A stretch of 64,000 bases of DNA from Leptobrachium leishanense. Its lineage: Eukaryota; Chordata; Amphibia; Anura; Megophryidae. Numbering within the stretch: position 1 is the first letter of the stretch; the number at the start of each line of letters is the position of its first letter. A program made the position numbers and the translations under genes. The notes under the pieces were generated by a model. It saw only the letters and a program-made list of their open reading frames with translations, did no database searches and was not told the DNA's origin. The DNA is taken from contig CM019066.1 in assembly GCA_009667805.1 (NCBI GenBank), positions 333,504,077 to 333,568,076 on the forward strand, in the 5' to 3' direction. Below, piece after piece: positions 46,905 to 58,969 of the stretch.

Positions 46905-47425
46905 TTCTTCACTTTATTGAGAAATTAACAGCAAATAAAAGTCTTGTGGGTAGAGAGAGTTTCTCCATGAATGCTTTGGATTTAGAGGAAAAATATGTTG
47001 CCGAAAACATCCCAAAAAATACCTTAAAAATTCTAAAAAAAATTAAATAATGATGATACTTTTTGCTGAAAATGAAAAGAATAAACGTTTGAATAAATAT
47101 TTGAGAAAAACAGGGATTTTTTTTGCATTGAAGCCTATGGGATTCACCTGATTAAACCTGTCGAAAGAAACCACCAAAAATCAGGACATTCCACTGACAT
47201 TTCGGTGCTGTTCTGTGTTCTCTGAATAGATTAACTATTATTTCTCTATGGGGATTTCCCTGCCGCCAAAGGTCACCGCATTTCGCTGGCAATCCGCCAA
47301 TATATGCCGAATTTCCAGCTTTTTGAATAGCTGAATGGCCACGAAATTGCACCATACATGGAAATTCACTGGATGGTGTAATTTCGTGGACATTTCAGTG
47401 CTCTATGAATAAACCCTAAAGAGCA
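46905..47425 (-). mobile_element. MITE family D-like, part 1 of a head-to-head pair
   Basis: Blocks ttgaagcctatgggattcac, tctctgaatagattaact and the end attcactggatggtgtaatt...gaataaaccct match family D copy 3. The copy is in the opposite direction to the next one, with their outer ends meeting at about 47426. Diverged; target duplication unknown. Confidence 0.6.
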
Positions 47426-47427
47426 GC

Positions 47428-47945
47428 ATATGGTGCAATTTCATAGCAATTTGGCTATTCAGAAAGCTGTAAATTCTCTAAATACTGGCGCATTGACAGA
47501 GAAATATGGTACAGATCTCTGCAATTCGGCGACCTTTAGTGGCAGTGAAATTGTCCCATAGAGAAGTAATGGTTAATCTATTCAGAGACGCTGAACTGCA
47601 TTGAAGTGTTGGCAAAATGTCCTGATTTTCGGTGCTTCAGTACATCAGGTTTAAACAGGCGAATTCCATAGGATTCAATCTAAAAAAATATAATTTTTTA
47701 TTCAACCGTTTATTCTTTTCAGTGTCAGCAAAAAGCCTTTATTTATTTATTTTTTTAGGTATTTTTCTGGATCTTTTTAGGCAAAATGTTCGATTCCCTT
47801 TTATTTTTTATTGTGGTTTTTATTCTGTAACAGACAATTATATATTTTTTAATAGGACATGTATTACTTTAATGCATTTTTAATGTTTTAAACACCTTTT
47901 AAAAAATAGCAGTTTTTTTATACATTTTTACCCCCCTTCCGCAGC
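47428..47945 (+). mobile_element. MITE family D-like, part 2 of a head-to-head pair
   Basis: This continues in the opposite orientation: gtgcaatttcatagcaattt, agtaatggttaatctattca, ccataggattcaatct, then cgtttattctttt and T-rich DNA. It mirrors 46905-47425, so the pair forms a long imperfect inverted repeat of about 1 kb. Confidence 0.6.
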
Positions 47946-48784
47946 TGATTAGCTTTTTTTGGCGGCTGTTGGCTTATCATCGGTTGTCTTCAGCGGCTCA
48001 TGTATACATGTATACCCCACACAGACCTCAGATACTTGTATACTCCACACAGACCTCTGATACATATAGAAAAATATATTTTTTATGCAAAGATATTTTT
48101 TTCTATTCATCTGTTTTGTTTGAAGTTTTTCCACTGTATTACTAAATCCTCTTTCATTGTATTATTCTTTTAGGGCATATGGCTCTGTAGCAGTTCGGAC
48201 ATTACGTTTTACAAAGCTTTGCCATCAAAAGTATAATCTCTGGTTAGTATGATAACTTTGAAATGATAAAGAAAAAAAAATATATCAACACAAACATAAA
48301 ATTATATACTGTACATTATGTATGTGTATTTTTAGAAAACAGCCAAGTTCCAGCACATATGTTAACACGTCACAGGGTGTAGTAAGACACTAGTTAGTGC
48401 CTGGAATTTTAGCGTCGACTGAGATTAAAACAAATAACAAAGGATAACAGAGTCCAGTGGAATCATAAACAGGCAGCAGGGAACATATCATAAACATAAA
48501 TGGCTTCACCAATAAACATGTCTAAATGACAAACTAAAAATATATTACTGTGATCCTCGAACCTGACATAATTCTGTATTGGTGCATGGTGATGGTCGTA
48601 TAACCCAACAGCACAAGACACTTTGACTTAAGGAACATTCCAAGCACCTGGACAACTTGTGCTCCTTGAATAGCTAATGGTGTATCCTGTTCCCACAACA
48701 CAGCTGCAATTTGGAAAGACTGATTAAACCTATTCAGTCATGAGGATGCTCATAGTTTCTCTCATTGGTTGTGCAGCTCATATT
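47946..48784. other. Stretch without recognised features
   Basis: A 19-bp-type direct repeat of ctccacacagacctctgatac / ccacacagacctcagatac occurs at 48006-48064. No gene or transposon is recognised. Confidence 0.45.
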
Positions 48785-49140
48785 TTTGCAAATGCAAAAT
48801 CATTTATCACTAACTTTTAGGAGGTGTTAAAATTACTCATTTCGCGTCACAATAGTAAATTGTGCCAGCACTTTGTGATACCTCACTTATCGAGACGCTA
48901 AAAAATGATTGCATTCCCCATGTTAGTATAGGAAATGCAGTGGTGTCACTAGGGTTGGTGTCACCCGGTGCGGTAACTTATGGTGTCACCCCCCCTGAGT
49001 TTTACGGGGGGGGGGGTTTAACTACTTTTACTCATAAGTCAGTACTCCCACATTAAACTGAATGCTCATAATACACGGCGCACATTTCTGTGAGGTTTAT
49101 TGCTGTGGAGCTCTGTGATATGCTCATACACAAATTTTGA

Positions 49141-50420
49141 CAAACTGCCAGCAAGCACGGTGCCTGTTCGAAGGCAGTTAAACTCCCCATGGAGAAGTAA
49201 TGGTTAATCTGTTCAGAGACACCGAATAGCAAAGAAATGTCCTGATGTCCGAGGTGTTTTCATTTTGCAGGTTTATTCAGACGAACGAACACCATAGGTT
49301 TCAATGTAAAAAATATTCACGTTACAGTCCTAACCTCAACATCTGAGGAAAGGGATTTAGGGGTTATTATTGCAGAGGATCTAAGGGTAAGTAGTCAATG
49401 TAATAGAGCAGCAGGAAATGCTGGCAGAATGCTTGGTTGTGTAGGGAGAGGTATTAGCAGTAGCAAAAGGGAAGTGCTCATGCCACTGTACAGAGCACTG
49501 GTGAGACCTCACTTGGAGTACTGTGTGCAGTACTGGAGACCGTATCTCCAGAAGGATATAGACATCTTAGAGAGAGTTCAGAGAAGGGCTACTAAAATGG
49601 TGTACGGCTTGAAGGAGAAAAGTTACCAGGAAAGGCTTAATGATCTTAACATGTACAGCTTGGAAAAAAGACGAGACAGAGGAGATATGATAGAAACATT
49701 TTAATACGTAAAGAGAATCCACAAGGTAGAGGAAGGGAGTATATTTAAACGGAAACAAAATAGCAAAACAAGAGGAAATAGTCTTAGATTAGAGGGGCAA
49801 AGGTTTAAAAGTAACATCAGGAAGCATTATTTTACTGAGAGGGTGGTGGATACATGGAACAGTCTTCCAGTTGAAGTGGTAGAGGCCAAAACAGTAATTG
49901 AATTTAAGCAAGCATGGGATAGGCATAAGGCTATCCTAAACAAAAGATAAATCCAGGTAAAGTATCCATGTAATTGGGCAGACTAGATGGGCCGAAAGGT
50001 TCTTATCTTCCGACATTTTCTATGTTTCTATGTTTTATCCAATATCTAATAAACAGTTTATTCCTTTAATCCATAGTAAAAAAATCTATTTATTGATTTC
50101 ATTTTTTTTAGTATCTTTGAGGCATATTTCAAAAACAATTCCATTTTTGTTTTCTAATAGCAATTTTTCTTTTTTTTTCTGTAACAGACCTTTTTTATTA
50201 TCATTCATAGGATCTTATATGTTAATTCCAGACATTTTCGTTCAGTAGTTTTTTTGAAAACCGCGGGCGACGGGTTTGCGGTGGCATTCGGTGGCTGATT
50301 CCCTGCACTTCAGGGACCCTGTGGTGAATTCCCCGGGGAAATTTGATTCCCCAAAGTGCGGGGAACAACAGAACACTGAAACGTCTGTGTCATTTCGGTG
50401 CTCTGTGAATATCCTCTTTG
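49141..50420 (+). mobile_element. MITE family D-like copy 4, split by a LINE
   Basis: Left part (49141-49322): cacggtgcctgttcgaaggc, taatggttaatctgttcaga, ataggtttcaatgt. Right part (50034-50420): ccaatatctaataaacagtt, T-rich DNA, gaccctgtggtgaattcccc, ending near gtgctctgtgaatat. The join corresponds to an unbroken stretch in copy 1 (5855-5905). Confidence 0.65.
49323..50036 (+). pseudogene. CR1/Rex1-type LINE, reverse-transcriptase C-terminal fragment (second copy)
   Basis: This is the same LINE as 25896-26604 but on the plus strand and about 50 bp longer at the 5' side (SEERDLGVIIAEDLRVSSQC). Family blocks ALVRPHLEYCVQYWRP and RRATKMVYGLKEKSYQ are present. TAA at 49702-49704 replaces the AAA codon found in the other copy (ETF-stop-YVK against ETFKYVK), a single base change; the frame stays open on both sides and ends DRHKAILNKR. 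The 3' end has gggccgaaaggttcttatct and a ctatgttt repeat. Truncated before the catalytic region, so inactive. It inserted into family D sequence and is the youngest layer of the nest. Confidence 0.9.
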
Positions 50421-50756
50421 TGGTGTTTCTTTTGCCACCCCCAGGAAAGTGCCAGCCTAGGCCTTGCCTACCCAGGAAATACTTAAAAATGAGAGAATTC
50501 TTAATGTAAATATCTTTGTGTAAAAAAAAAAGAAAAGAAAAAAAAACCAACCTTTTTTTTTATGGTGTCACCATAGGGGGTGCACCACCCGGTGTGGGCC
50601 GCACCCCCCACCCCCCTTACAACGCCCCTGAGGAATTGCCAACTACAGTAAGCTCCTGCAAGCTGCAAGGCGCAAAACTTTTCCACCCAAGTTAAGTGTC
50701 AAGATCAGAATATCGATGCCAACATTAAATTTACTAATGTGGGCATTAATGATTAC

Positions 50757-52210
50757 ATTTATTTATTTATTTATTTATAAAGGATTTTACCAGGAAGGAT
50801 ACATTGAGATTTTTCTCGTTTTCAAGTACGTCCTGGGTTCAAGAACATTAAAATGTTAGTTGTTACAGAAATACAAAGTAATACAATGCAAGAAAAAACC
50901 ACAAATATTCAGATTAACAGAAAATAAATATGTAGGAAATAGTCATTTCATGTTACAGGTTTACAGGTGCATTCCGTACTGAGGTATGTTAGTAGGGAGC
51001 TTTTGAGTGACTTTAGACTGGGGGAAGATTTGATGGCGTCTGGGAGGTTATTCCATAACTGCGGTGCTCTGTAGGAAAATGAGCACCGAGCCACTTTCTT
51101 TTTGTATTGTGGTATTGCAAGTAAGGTGCTGGTCCTGGATCGGAGGCTATAGGATGAGGGAGCTGTTGGAGGAAGCAGTCTATTCAGGTAGGGTGGCACC
51201 TTCCCAGAAAAGCTCTTAAGCACCAGGATGGAGAGGTGAAGGGTGCGTTTAGTCTCCAGCAACGGCAAGTTTAGCTCTTTTAACATGTCACAATGGTGGG
51301 TCATGTAGTTACATTGTAGCGCAAAGCGGCAGCATGAGTTATACAATGTGGTAAGTTTCTGAAGGTGTGTTTGTGGGGCCGCTGCATTCACTACATCTCC
51401 ATAATCAATATCAATAGCTGGCATAAGCATTTGTTGTACAATTTGCTTTCTTACCGTGGGGTTCAGGCAGGATTTGTTTCTGTACAGGGCACCTAGTTTA
51501 GGGTAAATTTTAGATGAGAGTTCTTCGATGTGGGGGCCAAAGGATAGATTTGGGTCTAACCACATACCTAGATATTTGAGAGAAGTGACTGTGGTCAGCG
51601 TGCCATTTGATTTTGTTTCCACACATAGATGGGGATTTTGCAATTTATGTAGTTTAGGTTTTGTTCCAAAGAGTATCGTTACCGTTTTGTCAGTATTTAA
51701 AAAAAGTTTGTTGTGTTTGATCCACTTTTCTACCTCTTGAATTGTTCTTGCAGCGCGGCCTCCAGCTGTGGGAGATCTGGTTTGCTGGTATAGATTACGG
51801 TGTCGTCTGCGTACATGTGTACAGTTGAGGCTTTGCAGATGTTAGGCAGATCATTTATGAATTTTGTAAATAGCAGGGGGCCGAGTATTGAGCCTTGGGG
51901 TACACCGCAAGTGACTGGGAGGGGGAGGGAGGAGCTGCCATAAATGGACACATATTGCCATCGGTCAGATACATATGATTGAAACCAGGTTAGCGTGCGA
52001 TCACCAATACCAGAGTCTTTAAGTTTTTTTAACAAGTTGCCATGGTCTACTGTGTCAAAGGCTTTGGCAAAATCAAGGAAGATGGCTCCAGTTAGGTTTC
52101 CTTGTTCCATCCCAGCTTGGATATCATTGCAGACTTTTAAAAGGCCGGTTGTAGTTGAGTGATTTGGATGAAAGCCGGAATGATCCGGGGTTAAGTAGTT
52201 CCAATATTAA
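50757..52210 (-). pseudogene. LINE of the CR1/L2/Rex1 group, reverse-transcriptase part
   Basis: Minus-strand order: HSGFHPNHSTTTGLLKV (about 52180), GAIFLDFAKAFDTVDHGNLL with the first catalytic aspartate, LPVTCGVPQGSILGPLLF, HMYADDTVIYTS with the catalytic pair, then a frameshift at about 51750, then LKYLGMWLDPNLSFGPHI, QMLMPAIDIDYGDVV and the C-terminal part ending near 50948. The polymerase core residues are intact. The endonuclease is missing by 5' truncation near 52210. The 3' end, on the coding strand, reads tcaatgtatccttcctggta then aaatccttt and ends in a TAAA-type repeat (plus-strand 50757-50777); this is the part shared with the SINE at 46650 and the fragment at 53133-53222. One frameshift, otherwise well kept. 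Confidence 0.92.
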
Positions 52211-52537
52211 TAATAATCACGTAATTGTGTGTAGACGCATTTTTCCAAAATTTTTGACATTACATATCGAGACGCTACGATAACAACATCTATGGAATAG
52301 AGTCCCAACAGTTTACAGATGGTAGGTAATTAACGTCACGGTTACAATACGTTAGGATGCCAAAGAGATACCTTTCTTCTAGCTCAGAAAAACACCGAAA
52401 GATGCTGTGAGTGTCTGCTCACCAGCCTCAACGTGCCATACGCATGCTGAAGGGAGGCATGAGCACTGCACCTGTGGCCGAGGTAATAAACGGCAATGTG
52501 CATTGCTTAAGACTGCACTACCTAGAGAGAGAAAGGA
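52211..52537. other. Stretch without recognised gene
   Basis: The piece near 52240-52280 contains atatcgagacgcta, a family C phrase, so a small family C fragment may be present. Nothing else is seen. Confidence 0.35.
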
Positions 52538-52795
52538 CAGCTGATCATACTTGTAGTCGTCCAAGAAGAAGGTCCGGGCACTCTGAACGTCTGATTCAGG
52601 ATATCTATTATTGGAATAACATCTTGCAATGAGACAACATTTCAACTCTTGGCAAGTCTTCTACTTGGCAAAGACTGACCAAGAGTCAAAACATTGTCTT
52701 ATTTTAAGATGTTATTCTAATGAATACTGCTCTGAATCAGAACTCTGGAGTGCTCCGACCTATTTCTTGGTTGATCACTTGGGAATCAGCTGGTT
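52538..52795. repeat. Imperfect 120-bp palindrome
   Basis: Left arm 52538-52660 and right arm 52670-52795 are imperfect complements (for example aagacttgccaagagttgaa on the complement of the left against aagactgaccaagagtcaaa on the right; ctgattcagg against ctctgaatcag). The centre is ctacttggc. The inner part of each arm has the hammerhead-like order helix plus gaaat or aaaac, so it may be an inverted pair of Penelope-type terminal repeats. Confidence 0.7.
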
Positions 52796-53132
52796 CTGGT
52801 ATGCGCAGGCACCCTACAGAAAATAGTTCGGGATTTGTTGCGGCTTATAGTACGCTGTATATGATCGACGTTGTAGTGTCAGGACACGCGTAACGACGCC
52901 TGCACAAGATCGGTACATTCATCTATCGCACCAAAGGGACCGATACAGGACGGCATCAACAACTGCCTGAGTTATACCAGGAACGCACAAAACCTCCACT
53001 TTGTTCAGTTGATGTCTCCGTTAATCGTTTTATGCTCATACAGATAATTGCGTGCCAATTTTGCTGGAAATAAAAGCATTTGAAATTGAGAGGACGCAAC
53101 TTTTTTTGGCTGAATCTAGATGGCTAGCTAGA

Positions 53133-53225
53133 CAATAAAATTTATTTATTTATTTATGAAGGATTTTACCAGGAAGGATACATTGAGATTCCTCTCGTTT
53201 TCAAGTACGTCCTGGGTTCAAATGC
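53133..53225 (-). mobile_element. LINE 3'-end fragment
   Basis: After a short TTTA-type repeat at 53137-53156, gaaggattttaccaggaagg and atacattgag, then gttttcaagtacgtcctggg follow exactly the 3' end of the LINE at 50757-52210. Only about 90 bp are present, so it is a strongly truncated copy. Confidence 0.8.
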
Positions 53226-55268
53226 TTAAGAACATATATACGTTGTCCACTGGTGTTTATAGTTCCAAGATCAGGATTTCTTTGACCACTGATTTCTTGT
53301 TTTCTTTCTTTTTTTCTTTCATTTCCATATCATTTTAGTGATGGGAAGACATTACAAGCCCTCCACTATAGACAGTAAAACCTTTGCTATTGTGCTTATT
53401 GCTTTGCGAGTGACAGACTAGTGGGTTGATCGATTAAGCGAATCAGACGTCTGATGTTTGCATAAAAATTCTTAACGTATCAAAGCAAGACTTCGCATAG
53501 GTTGGCTTTTCAGAGCTCTGCGTTTTACAATAAGCCCATAGGGACCAAATCTCAGTTGCTGGTAAATGTTTCTCCATTTATAAACCTGTCATAAAAATGT
53601 TAGGTGCAGTAATATATTACTGCTCTTAACTTGTAGTCCAGCAGACAAAGCCAGCCCTCAGAGCTGATTTAATTGCAGTCACCTAGCGACTGAGTGCTGA
53701 CTGCTTCAGTCACTCTTCAAAACCTCAAGCGATAAAAATATATGGTTCATATGTTATAAATACTTGAAGGGAAATTTTTGAATTATGGCAATTCTCAAGT
53801 CTTTTTGCGTCTATATTGCAGGGCATGTCTCATAAATGTTTTCCAGTCTGTGTCTATGGAAAATACACTTGACGAACACTGCGTACACTGGTGTTCTTTG
53901 AGCTCCACTAGGTTACGCATGTATAGATATGTATCGGTAAGTCAGCCGCTACAAAGAAGGTCAGTGGGCTCAGTTATTTCAGGCTTGATGATGGCTGTCT
54001 TCACCCATAGTGCATTGCTGAGCACAGCAAGGGGCAACACATACTGACACTGGGTTTATTATAGGCTCAAGTGGCAGTTCAAAGCCCTGTCTCACAGCTA
54101 CAGAACTTATGACTTGTCAGCACGGGGTCTCTAATGATTTAACCTCGTGAGTACCAGCTGAAACGTGGAACTGGGTTTCAACAAGTTTAGTGAGTGAAAC
54201 TATAAGGAGAAATCTGCATCAACTGCAACTTGCTCGCAAGTTGGAGAAGATAGCTATATATACCTAGGTCACTGCTTAGGGAATAGATTCATTTGTATGA
54301 TGGTGACAGCTTACTTCTTTTTTTACATTTTTTCACACTTAACATTTACTCTACAGTGTCCTTTTATCACCCAATTTATACTTGTGTTTATAGGTAGCGC
54401 AGGCAAAAAAATATGCGCTCAATCTCAAACCATCCTTTTATGAAGTTTGCGGCAGTTTCCAGGATCTGTCCCAGTTCTATCAAATAAGAAGGTGGCTGCG
54501 GTGAAGCTCATTCAGTCCTGTTCCATCTATTGCTACAAATGTGCCAATTTTTGGACATAAGTGACTCACCCATGCATGCTCTCCTGTTTTCAAAATACCA
54601 AAAAATGTTTGGCAGACGCTCACAAAGGTGGATATGAGGAAGGTTGCTGTAGTTCTGAACCTTTTTATTTCCAGAAAAAAATGGATTCCTGTTTCATAGG
54701 CACTTTGATGCTAATCAGACATGGGTTGAGGTGCCAGGTCAGACATATTTTCTTTCACAAATATCACTTTTTTTATGAAAAGAAAGAGCACAAGGTGCTG
54801 CTATGGAAGTAAAAAAAAGGCAGATATTTAAATTTATTATTCATCGTGGAATCATCTGTGTTTTCTCAACACAGTGGCATATGAACTTGTTTCAGTCATC
54901 ACACACTGCCCAGTGATATGAAAACATGTATATGTGTCCAAAAAAAAAGGAAGGATCTATCATTATAATGGCACTTGTCTTGGGGTGGGTTACATTAAGC
55001 AACAAGTGAACAGTTAGTTCTTGTATTTTATGAGTTGGAGGAAGCAGGAAAAATGGGCAAGTGAAAAGATCTGAGGGACTCTGACAAGGGCCAAATAGTG
55101 ATAGCTACACTACTGAGTTGCTGAGTCATAGCATCTCCAAAACCGCAAGTCTTATGGGATGTTCCCAGTATGCAGTGCTTAGTACCTATCAAAATTGGTG
55201 CCAGGAAGGACAACCAGTGACACAGCATCAGGATCATGGGTGCCCAAAGCTCTTTGATGCACATGTGA
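53226..55268. other. Mostly unique DNA
   Basis: No gene or transposon could be supported over 2 kb. Small open frames at 53778-54047 and 54561-54812 (+) have no motif. The only low-complexity marks are T-runs near 53305-53320 and 54320. Confidence 0.5.
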
Positions 55269-56230
55269 GTGCCTAGTAGGGATGAGCCGAACACCCCCAT
55301 GTTCGGTTCACAATCGAACTCGAACAATTTCAAAAGTTCGAGTTCGAACGCAAACACAATTCAAACTCAATGCAAGTCAATGGGACTCGAAAGTTCGATT
55401 TTTTTAGAGTGCCCTCCAAGAGGGCATATATGCAAGATATTTGCCATAAAAGGTGTATGGGGGTCCGGGTAGTGCCCTGGGGGACAGGAAACAAGAACAA
55501 AAAGTAAAAAAAAAACGTTTTTAAAGGAACAGTAAGTTTTCCATGAAATAAAGGTTAAGAATAAAAATGAAAAATTCATTCAAATATCGTGCCTAGGAGG
55601 TCTCCATAATCTGCCTGTGAAGTGGCGGATTTGTAGGATGTATAGAAACATTTAAAAAAAAAATTACATTTAAAATGACGGTAAATGTTTTTCTTTTAAT
55701 CTATTCATAAACAACTGCTTGGGGCGGCAGCCTGTATGAAAAGAGGAGACATTTTAGTACACGCAGAACAAGTTTAGTGATTTTTTTGGCTAAATTATGG
55801 TGAAACTTATGCAGGCTTTGGATGAAAGTAACAATAGGTGCATTAAAATTGGGCCTTTAGTGTCGGCAACAGTGCCGTCACACCGTAACCCCTCTGTGGT
55901 ATTGTGGAAGAGTGCAGGGTTGGACCCTGCAGTCCAATATTAAAATGATATGAATCTGGTATAGGCGTCAGTGGCAGTGCACCCAAATATTGTGACTTTG
56001 GTGGCAGCAAGTGCCTTCACACCGTAAGTAACCCCTCTGTGGTATTGTGGAAGAGTGCAGGGTTGGACTCTGCGGTCCAATATTAAAATTATATGAATCT
56101 GGTAAAGGCGTCAGTGCACCCAAATATTGTGCCTTTGGTGGCTGCAAGTGCCTTCACACCGTAACCCCTTTGTGGTATTGTGGAAGAGTGCAGTGGTGAA
56201 GGTTTTGGGAATGCAGAAGAGATCCCCGAT

Positions 56231-58965
56231 CTATTCAGTTACATCAGCATCAGGGGATTGATAGCTGCTGATCCAGGACTGATTCATTTTTATAAATGTC
56301 AGCTGGTCTAGAGAGTCAGTGGACAGACACACTCTTTTGTCTGTGACAAAACCTCCAGTGGCACTAAACGTCCTTTCAGAAAGCACGCTGGATGAAGGGC
56401 AACCTAGTAGCTGCATAGCATATTGGCTAAGTTCTGGCCAATGATCCAATCTCACCACCCAGTAAGCCAGTGGATCATCTGCTGGAAAGGTTTCCAGGTC
56501 TGCCTTTGCCCCTAGGTAGTCTTGCACCATACGGTGAAGACGCTGGCAATGGGTGCCTACATTTGACGTCCCTGGGCGTCATGGACTAAAAAAATTTAAA
56601 AAGGCATCAGTCAAGCGGCCCCGGCCTTCACCGTTCTTCCTCTGATCAGCCTCAGAAGCACGTGTGTCATCACTTGGTAACCTACCAGTGCCTGGAAAGG
56701 TGTTACACAAGTGTCGCTTTACAGCGTCCTCAAGTTGTTTCATCCTGTCCTCCCTTTGTGCGGGCAGGATGAGCTTTGCAATTTTACCCTTGTATCGTGG
56801 ATCAAGAAGGCTTGCCAACCAGTAATGATCCCTCTCTTTGATAGCACGAATCCTGGGGTCCTTTAGTAGGCTTTGCCGGATAAGGGAGCCCATGCAGCAT
56901 AGGTTGGAGATGGCATTAGCTTCCGAGTCTTCCTGGTCAATGAGGATGACCCCATCGTGCACTTCCTCCTCCCAGCCGCATATTAGTCCTTGGAATTTTG
57001 GGCACACAAAACCCTCCCTTGAGGAATCCCCACCTTCAATGCCCCCACTACTTAAATATTCCTCCTCCTCCTCATCCTCCTCATCCTCCTCCTGTCTGAT
57101 GTGAAGACCCGCAGGAATGCTGTCTGTGTAAAGACTGGGGCCTTGAGAGCTAGGAAAGGCCTCCTCTTCCTCCCGCTGCTCTGCCTCTAGTGCCACATCT
57201 ATAATTCCCCGCAGTGTGCTCTCCAGCAGGAAAACTAAAGGAATTGTGTCACTGATGCATGCACTGTCACTGCTCACCATCCTCGTTGCCTCCTCAAATG
57301 GCGACAGTACAGTGCATGCATCCTTGATCATCAGCCACTGCGGGGGGGAAAAAAACAAGTTGACCTGAACCTGTCCTTGTGCCATACTCACACAGGTACT
57401 CATTGATGGCCCTCTGCTGCTTGTGCAGACGCTGCAGCATTGCCAATGTCGAGTTCCACCTGGTGGGCATGTCACAGATCAGACGGTTTGTGGGAAGGTG
57501 GAATTCTCTTTGAATATCTGCCAGGCGAAACTTGCTGAGAATGACCGTCTGAAGTGGCTGCAGACTTTTCTGGCCTAGCTGAGAAGCTCTGCCAGCCCTG
57601 GGTACCTGGTTAGGAAACGCTGTACCACCAGATTTAGGACGTGTGCTAGGCATGGTACATGCATCAACTTACCCTGACGTAGGGCGGAGAGAAGGTTGCT
57701 GCCATTATCACAGACGACCATTCCCAGCTGAAGCTGGCATGGTGTTAACTATCTCTGCACCTGCCCCTGCAGAGCTGACAGAATTTCTGGCCCGGTGTCG
57801 CTCCTGTCCCCTAACCAAACCAGCTCAAGCACAGTATGGCATCTTTTTGCTTGAGCCATTGCGTAGACCCTGCCACGCGTCAGTTTAACTGCCACTTTAC
57901 CAGAGACAGAGAAGGAGGAGGAGGAGGAAGAGGTGGTGGAGCAGACAGACCTCATACAAGCAGCTTTCTGGAGGCGTGGTGGAGGAACAAGCTCCAGCAC
58001 AGAGCCCCGTCCTTGATCCCTCCCAGCTGCAAGCAGAGTTACCCAGTGTGCCATGAAGGAAATGTAATGGCCCTGTCCATGCTTGCTGGACCACGTGTCT
58101 AAAGTCATGTGCACCTTGCTGCTGACTGCCTTTCCCAATGACTCCATAACATTGTGTTCAACGTGCTGGTATAGTGCTGGAATGGCCTTCCGTGAAAAGA
58201 AATGGCGGTTTGGAACCTGCCACTGTGGTACAGCACATTCAGCAAATTCACAGAAGGAAGCCAAGTCCACCAACTGGAAAGACAGCAGCCGTAATGCGAG
58301 TAATTTTGCTAAGTAGCCATTTAGAAGCTGTGCTTGGGGATGGTTGGGACTAAATTTTTTCTTACCCTGCAGCAGCTGGGGCAACGTAATCTGACTGCGT
58401 AAATCTTCAGCTGATGGGATGCTGTCACATTGTGAGGAAGGAACTGGTACACCCATTACTGTAGCATCATCCCTGTCAGTGGAGATTGTAGGCAATTACA
58501 TGACAGGACATATAGTAGGGGTAGAGACAGATGAGGAGGAGGAGGACCTATGCAAAGTGTTGTGCCAACGGGATGCGTGGCACGTGGTCATATGTCGCCT
58601 CAAGCACGTGGTATCAAGTGTGGGATGTCTTTCCCACACTAGATCCTCATCTGAAATAGATTACAAATAGCAATGGTGCGGTCTGCTGCACATTTCTTAA
58701 AGAACTCCCAGACAGCAGAGTTCCTGGATGTGTGCTTTGAGACAACAGCGCTCTGCACCTGAGCAGCTCTGACATCTGATGCCTTGGACTGGCTAGTGCT
58801 ACGGTTGGTCATAGAGGATGTTGTGCCTCATGTTTGTTGTGCCTCCTCCTCCTCCTCACTTGACTAAAGAACTCCCAGACAGCAGACTTCCTGTACATGT
58901 GCTTTGGTTCAACAGCGCTCTGCACCTGAGCAGCTGTGACATCTGATGCCTTGGACTGGCTACGG
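56231..58965 (-). pseudogene. hAT transposase, all regions present but broken (copy 2)
   Basis: Minus-strand order: start MTNRS near 58970; BED finger region near 58650-58760, where CTLC has become CNLF and a stop follows QMRI, so the finger is destroyed; HMTLDTWSSKHGQGHY with the first aspartate (about 58110); the second-aspartate region near 57710; DMPTRWNSTLAMLQRL, the RW motif (about 57450); an insertion domain with PFEEATRMVSSD and a long acidic run; HYWLASLLDPRYKGKIAKL; then a stop at 56579 and, in another frame, DPLAYWVVRLDHWPEL and SSSVLSERTFSATGGFV, with the catalytic glutamate. There are several frame breaks, so no active enzyme. A 165-bp tandem duplication (58698-58862 and 58863-58985) repeats the start of the frame. 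Confidence 0.93.
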
Positions 58966-58969
58966 TTGG

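Larger units (their letters stand above)
48938..50630. mobile_element. hAT-type MITE with passengers
   Basis: The left end cagtggtgtcactagggttg and the complement of the right end (caggggcgttgtaagggggg) are of hAT type. Flanking 8-mers AGGAAATG (48930-48937) and AGGAATTG (50631-50638) match at 7/8, and the empty site in family C copy 1 (about 2177) supports the border. Both halves carry a gtgtcaccccccc-type block near the ends. Its interior is occupied by family D sequence (about 49141-50420), itself split by a LINE. Confidence 0.75.
48785..50755 (+). mobile_element. Family C repeat (copy 4) hosting a multi-level nest
   Basis: 48785-48937 and 50631-50755 are the two halves of one family C copy and align with the uninterrupted copy at about 2035-2290. 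Everything between is the hAT-type element 48938-50630 and its own passengers. Non-coding. Confidence 0.7.

Noticed and set aside
56838..57104. Serine-rich plus-strand frame
   Set aside because: Antisense of the acidic insertion domain of the hAT transposase.
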